A DNA stretch of 64,000 nt from Lachnospiraceae bacterium (GTDB lineage Bacteria; Bacillota; Clostridia; Lachnospirales; Lachnospiraceae), in the NCBI GenBank assembly GCA_029053015.1, contig JAIDHX010000017.1, positions 1 to 64,000 on the forward strand, given 5' to 3'. The notes beneath the pieces were generated by a model. The model was not told where the DNA came from, did not search any database, and saw only the letters and a list, made by a program, of their open reading frames with translations. Every line of letters begins with the position of its first letter. The stretch's first letter is position 1. Shown piece by piece: positions 51,447-60,733 of the stretch. A program made the translations under genes and the position numbers.

Positions 51447-52286
51447 TTACTTTGCGTAGTCGTAGAAGCCCTTGCCGGTCTTTTTGCCGAGCTTGCCTGC
51501 ACGTACCATCTTTCTGAGCAGGGGATGAGGACGATACTTCGGGTCGCCCGTTTCATTCTGCAGCACTTCCATGATGGCAAGCACGATATCCAGTCCAACC
51601 AAATCGCCAAGCGCCAGAGGTCCCATGGGATGGGAAGCGCCCAGTTTCATTGCCTCGTCGATATCCGCTACGCTTGCAATACCGTCTGCGTAGATGCCGA
51701 TTGCTTCATTAATCATGGGAATCAGGATTCTGTTTACCACAAAGCCGGGAGCTTCCTTTACTTCAACGGGAGTCTTGCCGATTTCGGAAGCGATGCCCTT
51801 AATCTTCTCTACCAGTTCGACCGGTGTGTTCTCGCCTGCGATAACCTCTACCAGCTTCATTCTGTCAGCCGGATTGAAGAAATGCATACCAATCATGGGT
51901 CTGTCAAGGCCTGCGCCGATTTCTGTGATGGACAGGGAAGAGGTGTTGGTTGCAAAAATGCAGTCAGGCTTTACGATATCCTGTAATTCCTTGAAGGTTG
52001 TCTTCTTAATCTGCATATTCTCGGGAGCAACCTCGATAACCAAATCACAGTCCGTGCAGATATCCTTCAGACCGGTTGTAATCTTGCCCAGGATTTCATC
52101 TGCCTTATCCTGTGTGATTTTTTCCTTATTTACTAAAAATGTCATGTTTTTGGCAATTCTGCCCTTGCCGCCGTCAGCAAATTCCTGCTTAATGTCACAA
52201 AGACATACTTCGTAACCGTCTGTCATGGCAAATGCCTGTGCGATTCCTGCACCCATGGTGCCTGCGCCGATAATACCTACCTTCAT
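51447..52286 (-). CDS. hbd: 3-hydroxybutyryl-CoA dehydrogenase
   Basis: 279 residues. The Rossmann NAD(P) loop [17 protein letters not shown] (about 4-20) and the catalytic [19 protein letters not shown] (about 133-151, with His) are clear, and the C-terminal helical domain ends [13 protein letters not shown]. It reduces acetoacetyl-CoA to 3-hydroxybutyryl-CoA, the step between thl and crt products. Confidence 0.97.
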   Translation of the reverse strand: MKVGIIGAGTMGAGIAQAFAMTDGYEVCLCDIKQEFADGGKGRIAKNMTFLVNKEKITQDKADEILGKITTGLKDICTDCDLVIEVAPENMQIKKTTFKELQDIVKPDCIFATNTSSLSITEIGAGLDRPMIGMHFFNPADRMKLVEVIAGENTPVELVEKIKGIASEIGKTPVEVKEAPGFVVNRILIPMINEAIGIYADGIASVADIDEAMKLGASHPMGPLALGDLVGLDIVLAIMEVLQNETGDPKYRPHPLLRKMVRAGKLGKKTGKGFYDYAK

Positions 52287-52327
52287 TGTAGTTCCTCCTT
52301 ATTTTTTATAATTAATTAAGTAATGGA

Positions 52328-53113
52328 TTAGCAGTTTTTGAACGGCTCTTTTACTTTTTCCTTGTTCTTGTCAAGGAAGAATGCCATGCCGTATTTCTGG
52401 TCTTCCGTTTCAAAGCAGTCGCCGAAAAGCTTCTCTTCCAGCACGATTGCCTCGTCCATGGAAAGGTCAAGTCCTTCGTTTATCGCCTTCTTGCAGTTAC
52501 GCACTGCGATAGGTGCGTTCTTTGCGATGCCCGCTGCCATCTTCTCAGCCGCCGGCAAAAGCTCCTCCTGCGTATAAACTGCATTGACAAGACCAATGCG
52601 AAGCGCTTCGTCCGCCTTGATATTTCTTGCGGTATAAATCATCTGCTTTGCCATGCCTGCGCCGACCAGACGTGCCAGTCTCTGGGTGCCGCCAAAGCCG
52701 GGCGTAATGCCCAAGCCCACTTCAGGCTGTCCGAACACCGCATTGTCAGAGCAGATTCTGATATCACAGCTCATGGAAATCTCGCAGCCGCCGCCCAGCG
52801 CAAAACCGTTTACCGCTGCAATCACGGGAATCGGGAATGTCTCCAGCTTGCGGAACACATCATTTCCCTTTTTGCCAAACGCCTCTCCCTCCGCTTTGGT
52901 CAGCGTGCTCATCTCTCCGATGTCAGCACCGGCCACAAAGGATTTCTGTCCTGCGCCGGTTAAAATGAGGCATCTCACTTCGTTTAAATCCACTGCATCG
53001 AGCGTAGCATCAAGCTCCTCCAGAACCTGAGAATTCAAAGCGTTTAACGCCTTCTCACGGTTGATGGTAATAGTTGCAGTCTGTCCTTTTTGTTCATATA
53101 AAATATATTCCAT
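52328..53113 (-). CDS. crt: Crotonase (3-hydroxybutyryl-CoA dehydratase)
   Basis: 261 residues from the ATG at 53113, which has GGAG 6 bases upstream; the frame is open further but without a site. The oxyanion-hole motifs are SFVAGADIGEMSTL (about 61-74) and NGFALGGGCEISMSCDIRI (about 102-120), and catalytic Glu residues lie near GQPEVGLGITPGFGGTQRLA. It dehydrates 3-hydroxybutyryl-CoA to crotonyl-CoA. Confidence 0.96.
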   Translation of the reverse strand: MEYILYEQKGQTATITINREKALNALNSQVLEELDATLDAVDLNEVRCLILTGAGQKSFVAGADIGEMSTLTKAEGEAFGKKGNDVFRKLETFPIPVIAAVNGFALGGGCEISMSCDIRICSDNAVFGQPEVGLGITPGFGGTQRLARLVGAGMAKQMIYTARNIKADEALRIGLVNAVYTQEELLPAAEKMAAGIAKNAPIAVRNCKKAINEGLDLSMDEAIVLEEKLFGDCFETEDQKYGMAFFLDKNKEKVKEPFKNC

Positions 53114-53167
53114 ACTAATCTCCATTCTTGCTGCAACCCGGAAATTTGGGCGCAAGCACAAATTTCT

Positions 53168-53191
53168 GTGTGAAAAATTCATTTTTCACAC
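53168..53191. promoter_or_regulatory. Perfect palindrome between thl and crt
   Basis: GTGTGAAAAAT-TC-ATTTTTCACAC: two 11-base arms with a 2-base centre, in the 191-base gap 53114-53304. As RNA the loop is too short for a good hairpin, so it looks more like a protein-binding operator or an internal processing site. It does not match the Rex consensus. Confidence 0.45.
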
Positions 53192-53304
53192 TAGCCTCCA
53201 TGCCGGAGCGCAACCTGCATGAAAAAAGCCGAAACTGCATTTGCCTCTTTATAACACACACAAACACCTTTCCGCCTTTTTTCACAGGCTGCAACCTGCC
53301 GAAA

Positions 53305-54489
53305 TTAATCTTCTATTTTTACAATTGTGGAGCAGCCCATGCCGCCGCCGATGCAAAGCGTTGCAAGACCTGTCTTTGCGCCTCTTGCCTGCATCTCATG
53401 AAGCAGTGTAACCAGAATACGGCATCCGGAAGCGCCTACGGGATGACCCAGTGCAATCGCGCCGCCGTTGGGATTTAACTGCTTATCTACATCGATGCCC
53501 AGATCCTTGCCGACTGCCACGGACTGTGCAGCAAATGCTTCGTTTGCCTCGATGATATCGAAGTCTTCAATCTTCATGCCGGTCTTAGCCATAACCTTCT
53601 TAGTCGCTGCCACAGGACCGATACCCATTACCTCAGGTCTTACGCCTGCAAGCGCGCCTGCCACAAAGGTTGCCATCGGCTTAACGCCAAGCTCCTTTGC
53701 CTTTTCCTCACTCATTACCACGATAGCTGCTGCGCCGTCGTTGATACCGGAAGCATTGCCTGCCGTTACAAATCCGCCCGGGTTGATGGGACGAAGCTTT
53801 GCAAGTCCTTCCATGGTAGAGCCCGCGCGAGGACCTTCATCTTTGTTGAATATGATGGTTTCTTTTTTCTTCTTTACTTCTACAGGAACGATTTCCGCAT
53901 CGAATGCACCGGAAGCCTGTGCTGCTTCTGCCTTTTGCTGGCTCTTTAATGCAAACGCATCCAGCTCTTCACGGGTCAGTCCCCACTCTTCGCAGATGTT
54001 GTCTGCCGTCTTAATCATATGGTAATCATTGAAAGCATCCCAAAGTGCATCCTTAATCATGGTATCCACCATGGTTGCGTTGCCCATACGGTATCCATAA
54101 CGCGCCTGCGGAATCGCATAAGGTGCCATGGACATATTTTCCATACCGCCTGCCACTACGATATCTGCATCGCCTGCCATAATCATCTGTGCAGCCTGAT
54201 TCACACAGTTTAAGCCGGAGCCGCATACAACATTCATGGTAACAGCGGGAACTTCGATGGGAAGGCCTGCCTTGATGGAAGCCTGACGTGCAACGTTCTG
54301 TCCCTGTCCTGCCTGAATTACGCAGCCCATGTACACCTGGTCTACCGCTTCAGGAGCCACACCTGCTCTGTTTAATGCTTCTTTGATTACGATTGCTCCC
54401 AGCTCAGCCGCCGGAGTCGTGCTCAGAGTGCCGCCCATGGTACCGATTGCAGTACGGCATGCGCCTGCTAATACAACTTTTCTTGACAT
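53305..54489 (-). CDS. thl: Acetyl-CoA C-acetyltransferase (thiolase)
   Basis: 394 residues from the ATG at 54489, with TGGAGGA upstream. The active-site Cys lies in [18 protein letters not shown] (about 85-102); the C-terminal signatures are [20 protein letters not shown] (about 342-361) and [12 protein letters not shown] (Cys ~380). It condenses two acetyl-CoA to acetoacetyl-CoA and opens the operon. Confidence 0.97.
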   Translation of the reverse strand: MSRKVVLAGACRTAIGTMGGTLSTTPAAELGAIVIKEALNRAGVAPEAVDQVYMGCVIQAGQGQNVARQASIKAGLPIEVPAVTMNVVCGSGLNCVNQAAQMIMAGDADIVVAGGMENMSMAPYAIPQARYGYRMGNATMVDTMIKDALWDAFNDYHMIKTADNICEEWGLTREELDAFALKSQQKAEAAQASGAFDAEIVPVEVKKKKETIIFNKDEGPRAGSTMEGLAKLRPINPGGFVTAGNASGINDGAAAIVVMSEEKAKELGVKPMATFVAGALAGVRPEVMGIGPVAATKKVMAKTGMKIEDFDIIEANEAFAAQSVAVGKDLGIDVDKQLNPNGGAIALGHPVGASGCRILVTLLHEMQARGAKTGLATLCIGGGMGCSTIVKIED

Positions 54490-54565
54490 TTGTCTTTCCT
54501 CCATTTTTCCGCATTTTCGGGCTTTTACAATGATTGTTATTTTTTTGTCATTGCCGATTGTTTTT

Positions 54566-54594
54566 ATTTTAACATAGGAGAATATGTTTTGCAA
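54566..54594 (-). promoter_or_regulatory. Promoter of the butyrate operon
   Basis: On the minus strand TTGCAA and TAAAAT are 17 bases apart, 77 bases before thl. No Rex box (TTGTTAANNNNTTAACAA) is visible around it. Confidence 0.55.
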
Positions 54595-54708
54595 TGGCTT
54601 TTCATGTGAGTTTTGGAAAAAAGAAAACAACAATATATTTGACGGAAAAACCTATCCTATATTAATATGAACATGTATGCAAAAAGAAAATGTACTGTAA
54701 GGAGTCAT

Positions 54709-56049
54709 ATGGATCAGTTATCTTTATTTGACATGCCGGATGAAAACGCTTCTTTTTCCGTCTCAACGCCGCTTGCAGACAGATTAAGGCCGCAGACACT
54801 GGATGACTATATCGGACAGAAGCATCTTTTAGGAAAAGGAAAAATACTCCGCCAAATGCTGGAGCGCGATTTGATTGCTTCCATGATATTTTGGGGACCT
54901 CCCGGTGTCGGCAAGACCACGCTGGCGCGTATCATTGCCAACCGAACCAAATCCCGCTTTATCAATTTCAGCGCCGTTACCAGCGGTATCAAAGAAATCA
55001 AGGATATTATGAAGCAGGCCGATGAAAACCGCGCCTATGGTATCCGCACCCTTGTCTTTGTGGACGAAATCCACCGCTTCAACAAGGCGCAGCAGGATGC
55101 CTTTCTCCCCTATGTGGAAAAAGGCAGCATCACCCTGATTGGCGCCACGACGGAGAATCCCTCCTTTGAAATCAACGCCGCTCTTTTATCGCGCTGCAAG
55201 GTCTTTGTCCTGCAGGCGCTGACTACGGAGGACTTGACAGAGCTGCTCACCCATGCCGTGGAGGACAAGCGCGGTTTTGGCGGCAGCACCATCTATATGG
55301 AAGAAAACGTACTGCCCGCCATTGCTTCTTTTTCCAACGGAGATGCGCGGACAGCATTAAACACACTGGAAATGGCCATTTTAAACGGGGAAATCCAGCC
55401 GGACGGCTCCATCTCCATAAAACAGGATACGCTGGAGCAATGTCTCGGAAAGAAGGCGCTTCTCTACGACAAAAAGGGAGAGGAACACTATAACCTGATT
55501 TCCGCCCTCCACAAATCCATGCGCAACAGCGACCCTGACGCGGCGGTTTACTGGCTGGCCCGTATGCTGGAAGCAGGAGAAGACCCTCTTTTTATTGCCA
55601 GGCGGCTGATACGCTTTGCCAGCGAAGATATCGGACTTGCCGACAGCCAGGCGCTGCCGCTTGCCGTAGCTGCTTATCAGGCGTGCCACTTTAACGGTAT
55701 GCCGGAGTGTAACCTGAATCTGGCGCAGACGGTGATTTATCTGTCCCTCGCGCCGCGCTCCAATGCGGTCTACACTGCCTACGAGGACGCCAAAAAGGAC
55801 GCCCTTACCATGCTTTCCGAGCCTGTCCCTCTTGTAATACGCAACGCGCCCACTTCTCTTATGAGCGAGCTGCACTATGGGGACGGCTATGTGTATGCCC
55901 ATGACACCGCTGAAAAGATGGCGCAGATGACCTGTCTTCCCGACAGCTTAAAGGACAGGCGCTATTACCTTCCCACAGAAGAAGGAAAGGAAACCTTTTT
56001 CAAAGAACGGTTGGAAAAAAGCCGCGCTTTCCGGTTTAAAAAAACATAA
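54709..56049 (+). CDS. rarA: Replication-associated recombination protein A (RarA/MgsA)
   Basis: 446 residues from the ATG at 54709 with AAGGAG upstream. AAA+ motifs: Walker A WGPPGVGKTTLARIIANR (about 64-81), Walker B LVFVDEIHRFNKAQQDAFLP (about 118-137), sensor 1 LIGATTENPSFEINAALLSR. The C-terminal helical tetramerisation domain follows. RarA works at stalled replication forks. It diverges from the butyrate operon and ends before a strong terminator. Confidence 0.96.
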   Translation: MDQLSLFDMPDENASFSVSTPLADRLRPQTLDDYIGQKHLLGKGKILRQMLERDLIASMIFWGPPGVGKTTLARIIANRTKSRFINFSAVTSGIKEIKDIMKQADENRAYGIRTLVFVDEIHRFNKAQQDAFLPYVEKGSITLIGATTENPSFEINAALLSRCKVFVLQALTTEDLTELLTHAVEDKRGFGGSTIYMEENVLPAIASFSNGDARTALNTLEMAILNGEIQPDGSISIKQDTLEQCLGKKALLYDKKGEEHYNLISALHKSMRNSDPDAAVYWLARMLEAGEDPLFIARRLIRFASEDIGLADSQALPLAVAAYQACHFNGMPECNLNLAQTVIYLSLAPRSNAVYTAYEDAKKDALTMLSEPVPLVIRNAPTSLMSELHYGDGYVYAHDTAEKMAQMTCLPDSLKDRRYYLPTEEGKETFFKERLEKSRAFRFKKT

Positions 56050-56085
56050 CAGTCCGCTGCAGTGGTTACTCTGCAGCGGACTGTT
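56048..56085. terminator. Bidirectional terminator after rarA
   Basis: AACAGTCCGCTGCAG and CTGCAGCGGACTGTT form a perfect 15-bp stem with an 8-base loop, between convergent rarA and the M23 peptidase gene. Confidence 0.85.
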
Positions 56086-56096
56086 ATGCCTCTGAC

Positions 56097-57278
56097 TTAT
56101 TCCGGATGCGCCTCATGATACGCCTCTGCCGCCGGATCCTTCATATCATAAACGCGCCTCCACTCCCTTGTATTCTCCACCTTTTCCACTTCGCTTCTAT
56201 GCTTATACAGAAACTGCGTGAGAGGATACACATCTATCCATATCTGATTGCTGCCATCCTTTTGCGATTCGTCAAAGATAAGCTGCATCCCCCAATGCAG
56301 ATGAATCACCTCTATATTATTTACATTTTCCGTGGCGCTGTAGCCCGTATGCCCCATGTAGCCAATCACGTCACCCGCCGTTACAATGCTTCCTTCGGCA
56401 AGCCCTTCCGCATAAGGATAATTCTGCCTCATATGGGCGTAATAATAATACCGCCTGCCGTCAAAGCTCCTGATGCCAATCCGCCATCCGCCGTACTGGT
56501 TCCAGCCGATTGCCTCCACATAACCTGATTCCACAGCGATAATCGGCGTGCCAATCTGCCCCATCATATCGTGTCCGAGATGTGGTCTCTGATAGCCATA
56601 GCTTCTGTTGGAACCGAAATCCGCATAATGGGTGTACTCAAACCCCCTCGCAATCGGGGAAAATGCTTTCAGCCCGTATACCCGCTTCCACACCTTATTT
56701 CCGTTTTCGTCCGCCTCCTCTATTTCATACTCTCCTACCATACCACCCAGAACAGCGCCGTAAGCCTCCTTATAATAGGCGTAGTACTGCATATCCTTTG
56801 TCAGTTCTTCCATGGTTACGCCTTCTTCAATAAGCTGTTCCGCCAGCTTGGCCACGTCCTTTGCCAGTTTTTTGTCATTGGAAGAAAAATCGCCGCCGTA
56901 ACGCGCCCCCAGATAGGCGAGCATCTCCACCCAGTCAATATGTACCTCTTTTCCCCATGTATTTACATCCCACTCATAGGCAAGGCAGAGCGCATCATAA
57001 CTGACATTGAAATCCACCCACTTAATATAGCCGTCGCTGAGCGCTTCCTGCACCCGGCTTTCACTCTCCGCCGCATCCTGCTCAGCTTCTATGCTTTGTG
57101 CTTTTTTTCCGTTCCCCTCTTCTCTTTCACACAAAATACCTGCAAAAGCTGTCAGGCACAGCACTGCTTCCGCAGCAATCACCAGCTTCCACTTTTTTAC
57201 CCTGTTTTCCTGCACTTTACACCTGCCCTGTCCGCGCCGTTTGTCCATGCATGCGCTGTATGTTTCGCTCTTCTCCAT
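56097..57278 (-). CDS. Membrane-anchored M23 family metallopeptidase
   Basis: 393 residues from the ATG at 57278 (a start nine codons earlier or one ten codons later is possible; none has a strong ribosome site). A basic N-terminus precedes one signal-anchor helix (KLVIAAEAVLCLTAFAGILC). The LytM/M23 domain is at about 215-350: HLGHDMMGQIGTPIIAVESG with the HxxxD pair, and HLHWGMQL with the HxH pair. It cleaves peptidoglycan cross-bridges or acts in spore or cell-wall remodelling. The middle region (about 60-200) is not recognised. Confidence 0.87.
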   Translation of the reverse strand: MEKSETYSACMDKRRGQGRCKVQENRVKKWKLVIAAEAVLCLTAFAGILCEREEGNGKKAQSIEAEQDAAESESRVQEALSDGYIKWVDFNVSYDALCLAYEWDVNTWGKEVHIDWVEMLAYLGARYGGDFSSNDKKLAKDVAKLAEQLIEEGVTMEELTKDMQYYAYYKEAYGAVLGGMVGEYEIEEADENGNKVWKRVYGLKAFSPIARGFEYTHYADFGSNRSYGYQRPHLGHDMMGQIGTPIIAVESGYVEAIGWNQYGGWRIGIRSFDGRRYYYYAHMRQNYPYAEGLAEGSIVTAGDVIGYMGHTGYSATENVNNIEVIHLHWGMQLIFDESQKDGSNQIWIDVYPLTQFLYKHRSEVEKVENTREWRRVYDMKDPAAEAYHEAHPE

Positions 57279-57339
57279 AGCAAATATATGAAGATGCAGG
57301 GACATTTATCACAAAGCAGATGCCACGCTTTCCGGACAA

Positions 57340-58239
57340 CTATCTTTCAAGCAGCTCTCCTATTTCTTTTAAAGTCGGGGGACTTAACTGTAGCGGATAC
57401 CTCGAGATTGCCACCGCCGCGCAGGCACTTGCAAACCTGACAAGTGCATCGTCATCCATGCCCATGGCAAGTGCATAAGTACAGCCCGCCTTGAAGGAAT
57501 CACCCGCTCCAAGCGTACTTGCAACAGGGACTCGAAAAGGCCGGAAGGTTTTTACTTCTCCCCCTTTTCTGCCATAGCTGAACTCGCCTCCGCCGTTTGT
57601 AATAATAGTGAGCCCTCCGCCATTTTCCGCATAGAACGGAAACAGCTCTTCGCGTGTTTGTTCAGGGTACAAATTGCTGATTCCCTCACCTGAAATAACT
57701 GATACTGCGGAGTGCTTATGAATATAGCTGTCATACCTGCAGTCGATGGTCACATAAGGCTTTTCAAGCTTCACACAAAGCGCAGCAGCAAGCTCTGCGT
57801 CATCTCCAAAGCAATCGTCTATAGCAGCGGCGCTGCATCCGGCAATATCACTTTCTTTCGGTTTGTTCCAATGTCTGATATTGCTGCCATAGGCCTCTGC
57901 GAAAAAATGGCCGAACGTACCAAAGGGGGTTCTGGTATCGCCTGCAATCAATATATAATCCTCCAGTCCGTCAAAACTGTCATCAAACGTAAGTGAATCA
58001 AGATTCACCGTTTTATCCCTGTAAAACTCTCTAATCATCTGCGCGCTGTTTTTGCCAATATGCGTACCGTCAACCTTGACATCTGCCCCCAGCGAAGCAA
58101 GAACAGTTGCACAAGTTCCCGTCTCACCTCCCGGAAACCGGTAACTCTGCTGAATCTCCATATATTCGTCCGGAACCGGAAAATCATTTAACTTAAAACT
58201 GTTGGAACAACATATCATTCCATATAGATAAATCTGCAT
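57340..58239 (-). CDS. PfkB-family carbohydrate kinase
   Basis: 299 residues. The family signature with the catalytic base is ASTLGAGDSFKAGCTYALA (about 248-266), and the N-terminal FPGGETGTCATVLASLGADV (about 34-53) binds substrate. The sugar is unknown; the ordinary ribokinase/fructokinase N-terminal motif is only loosely kept. It stands alone on the minus strand after hpf. Confidence 0.88.
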   Translation of the reverse strand: MQIYLYGMICCSNSFKLNDFPVPDEYMEIQQSYRFPGGETGTCATVLASLGADVKVDGTHIGKNSAQMIREFYRDKTVNLDSLTFDDSFDGLEDYILIAGDTRTPFGTFGHFFAEAYGSNIRHWNKPKESDIAGCSAAAIDDCFGDDAELAAALCVKLEKPYVTIDCRYDSYIHKHSAVSVISGEGISNLYPEQTREELFPFYAENGGGLTIITNGGGEFSYGRKGGEVKTFRPFRVPVASTLGAGDSFKAGCTYALAMGMDDDALVRFASACAAVAISRYPLQLSPPTLKEIGELLER

Positions 58240-58349
58240 AAGTCCACCTTTCGCTAAATACCATTTCTATCTTAAACAGGAGCAGAAAGCGGACACACCA
58301 AATCATTTCCGATGTATCCGCCTCTTTTCATTATTTTCTGTATTATATT

Positions 58350-58886
58350 TTAATATTCCGGCTCAATCAGTCCGTAGGTATCGCCCTTACGCTTGTACAC
58401 CACATTGACCTGACCCGTCTCCGCGTTGTTGAACACGAAGAAATTATGTCCCAAAAGCTCCATCTGCACACATGCATCCTCAGGGTACATGGGCTTAATG
58501 TCAAAACGCTTCGTGCGGACAATCTTGATTTCCTCATCCTCCATATAATCGTTCTCTGCAAACATTTTACTGAAGGAAGCCGCTGACTGCTGCTTGTCCA
58601 CCAATTTGGTTTTATACTTTTTCAACTGGCGCTCGATAATCTCCTCTACCAAATCAATGGATACATACATGTCGTTGCTGACCTGCTCGGAGCGGATAAT
58701 GTTTCCCTTCACAGGTATCGTCACTTCTATTTTCTGCCTGTCCTTCTCCACACTCAGCGTAACCCGCACTTCCGTATCCGGCGTAAAGTATTTCTCAAGT
58801 TTTCCGATTTTTTCTTCAACTGCCGACTTTAACCCATCCGTTACCTCAATGTTTCTGCCTACAATAATAAATTTCATGTCGCTCAT
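58350..58886 (-). CDS. hpf: Ribosome hibernation-promoting factor, long form
   Basis: 178 residues: an N-terminal YfiA/HPF domain (about 1-100, FIIVGRNIEVTDGLKSAVEE) and the C-terminal dimerisation domain (about 120-178: IVRTKRFDIKPMYPEDACVQ, MELLGHNFFVFNNAETGQVN). The long form dimerises 70S ribosomes into 100S particles in stationary phase. A promoter with TTGCAA, 18 bases, TATAAT lies at 58913-58942. Confidence 0.96.
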   Translation of the reverse strand: MSDMKFIIVGRNIEVTDGLKSAVEEKIGKLEKYFTPDTEVRVTLSVEKDRQKIEVTIPVKGNIIRSEQVSNDMYVSIDLVEEIIERQLKKYKTKLVDKQQSAASFSKMFAENDYMEDEEIKIVRTKRFDIKPMYPEDACVQMELLGHNFFVFNNAETGQVNVVYKRKGDTYGLIEPEY

Positions 58887-58912
58887 CCCTTTCGGTTGTT
58901 TATTGTATAAGC

Positions 58913-58942
58913 ATTATACCATAAATTCACCCTTTTTTGCAA
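58913..58942 (-). promoter_or_regulatory. hpf promoter
   Basis: On the minus strand TTGCAA, 18 bases and TATAAT, with the -10 ending 27 bases before the hpf ATG. Confidence 0.6.
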
Positions 58943-58969
58943 TAATTTGGGAATGAATTTGGTTATTTT

Positions 58970-58986
58970 TGACATTCAAAATGTCA
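58970..58986. promoter_or_regulatory. Inverted repeat upstream of hpf
   Basis: TGACATT-CAA-AATGTCA is a perfect 17-base palindrome 28 bases upstream of the hpf -35. It suits a dimeric regulator, but no known consensus is recognised. Confidence 0.45.
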
Positions 58987-59305
58987 ATATATTTTTCGAC
59001 ATTTTTTTACAAGATATCATTTTTATTCATTCTTAACAAAACATTTGTTTATTTGAGGATAAAGTGTCCCTTCCCCCTTTTCGCCAAAAAATGATGTGGA
59101 CAATGTGGATAACTCAGTGCATAAGTAGCATTTATCCGTTTTTTGGCATTTTTTCATGTGGATAAGTTCTTATTTCCCAAATTCTAAATTTCGACAAAAA
59201 TAATTGTTCCCATGTTTGTTTTGTCTATTTTGTACAAGTGTGATTTTGTCAATAGGATTTTAACTATTTTTTATTTTCTTGCAATAGGCATTGCACTTCA
59301 CAAAA
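58987..59305. other. AT-rich intergenic region with DnaA boxes
   Basis: No gene is seen. TGTGGACAA and TGTGGATAA lie head to tail at 59095-59112, and another TGTGGATAA is at 59157-59165; TGTGGATAA is the complement of the DnaA box TTATCCACA. The region is very AT-rich with long T runs. It is far from any dnaA or dnaN gene in this window. Confidence 0.55.
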
Positions 59306-59349
59306 ACAGCCCCGTGAACCCTGCCTTGTGGCACAGTTCATGGGGCTGT
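59306..59349 (-). terminator. Terminator of the NlpC/P60 gene
   Basis: ACAGCCCC-GTGAAC pairs with GTTC-AT-GGGGCTGT (14 positions, one G-T), followed on the minus strand by T5. Confidence 0.85.
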
Positions 59350-59359
59350 ACTTCTTTTT

Positions 59360-60583
59360 TTAGAAAATACGTCTGATTGCCAGAATCTTTTTATTGCTGT
59401 AATTTACATTTGAAACGATGATACCGGTTCTCGAGTTGGAAGCATGGACAATCTGTCCGTTGCCGATATACAGCGCTACGTGACCGGAGTAGCATATCAA
59501 GTCGCCGGGCTGTGCATTTTCCAGACTGTCTACCGCGTAACCCTGACTTCTGTCAGACTTGGAGCTGTGAGGCAGGCTTACACCAAAGTTTGCGTATACA
59601 CTCATAACAAATCCGGAGCAGTCCGCACCATTTGTCAGGCTAGTGCCGCCATATACATAAGGATTGCCGACAAACTGCAGTGCATATTCTGCAACCGCTA
59701 CGCCAAGCTCGCTGCCCTCTCCTACCGTATAGTTCGTATTCTGGGTGGGAGCCTGTACCGGTGCCTGTTGCTGCTGAGCCGCCTGCGCTGCCTGACTTGC
59801 ACGCGCTGCCTCCTGTGCCTTTCTTCTCGCTTCGGCTTCTTTTGCAAGACGCGCTTCCTCTTCTGCCTTTGACTCCGCTTCCACAAACTCCGTGCGGATA
59901 TCTACAAAATCTCCGGAAACCCAGCCGTCTCCTTCTTCCATATTTATCATAACCCAGCCGTCATCGGTCTCGTCAAGCACCAGAAAGTCTTCTCCTCCCG
60001 GCACCATGCCAAGCCTCGGCGCATCTATACTAGGCTCTGTACGTACATACAAGGTCGTGGTGTTGACTGTCGCCATTCTCGAACCAACTTCCCTTGCAAG
60101 CTCTGCCGCCGCTTCACCTGTGACACAGTATTCCGCCTTTACATATCCGGTCACCGTACCCGATGTAATCAGGTACCAGCCGTTTTCCTCCGCAATAAAG
60201 GTGCCTACGGAATTGTCGTACAGCTTTCCTATAATTTCTCCTTGCTCGCTCGGCAGGCTCCTGATATTGACATACCGGTTTACCTGTGCGATAACCAGAT
60301 TGCGGAACATTTCTTCCTCCGGGCTCTGTGTTCCTGCGGAGGCAGCATTCATAACCTCCTGAATATCCGCAACTGTAACAGAGGCTTCGATTTTGCTTTC
60401 CGCGCCTGTCTGGGACGTCTGCAGGCTTTCCAAGGACGTATCCTTGACCAGAAACAGATTGACGCCGCCCGACGGCAGTACTGAAGTAACTTTATCCGAA
60501 GCCATTACATCTATATGCAATCCTGAAAAGGTGATAACTGCAGCCAGCGCTCCTGCCGCCAGCTTTACACCGTAATGGTTCAT
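59360..60583 (-). CDS. Secreted SH3-domain NlpC/P60 endopeptidase
   Basis: 407 residues. A signal peptide (about 1-28, with the cleavage region VMAS) is followed by two bacterial SH3 domains (about 95-155 and 165-230), an Ala/Gln/Glu-rich coiled linker (EEARLAKEAEARRKAQEAAR) and the NlpC/P60 domain (about 295-407). The catalytic Cys is in NGADCSGFVMSVY and the His in GHVALYIGNGQIVHA. It hydrolyses peptidoglycan stem peptides outside the cell. The promoter TTGACA, 17 bases, TATATT (60634-60662) is close to consensus. Confidence 0.94.
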   Translation of the reverse strand: MNHYGVKLAAGALAAVITFSGLHIDVMASDKVTSVLPSGGVNLFLVKDTSLESLQTSQTGAESKIEASVTVADIQEVMNAASAGTQSPEEEMFRNLVIAQVNRYVNIRSLPSEQGEIIGKLYDNSVGTFIAEENGWYLITSGTVTGYVKAEYCVTGEAAAELAREVGSRMATVNTTTLYVRTEPSIDAPRLGMVPGGEDFLVLDETDDGWVMINMEEGDGWVSGDFVDIRTEFVEAESKAEEEARLAKEAEARRKAQEAARASQAAQAAQQQQAPVQAPTQNTNYTVGEGSELGVAVAEYALQFVGNPYVYGGTSLTNGADCSGFVMSVYANFGVSLPHSSKSDRSQGYAVDSLENAQPGDLICYSGHVALYIGNGQIVHASNSRTGIIVSNVNYSNKKILAIRRIF

Positions 60584-60633
60584 GGTTCTTCCTCCATAGT
60601 AAAAATATTACGAATTTGTTACATTGTGTAAAA

Positions 60634-60662
60634 AATATAACATAACCATTACGATTTGTCAA
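60634..60662 (-). promoter_or_regulatory. Promoter of the NlpC/P60 gene
   Basis: On the minus strand TTGACA and TATATT are separated by exactly 17 bases; GGAGGA lies before the ATG at 60583. Confidence 0.8.
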
Positions 60663-60733
60663 CAGGGTCGCGATATAATTTTGTAACAATATAGAAATAC
60701 TTCTGACGCACAACAAAATGTGCCGGCCGTTAT

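Noticed and set aside
54490-54708. Rex operator before the butyrate operon
   Set aside because: No sequence close to TTGTTAANNNNTTAACAA was found in the thl-rarA gap.
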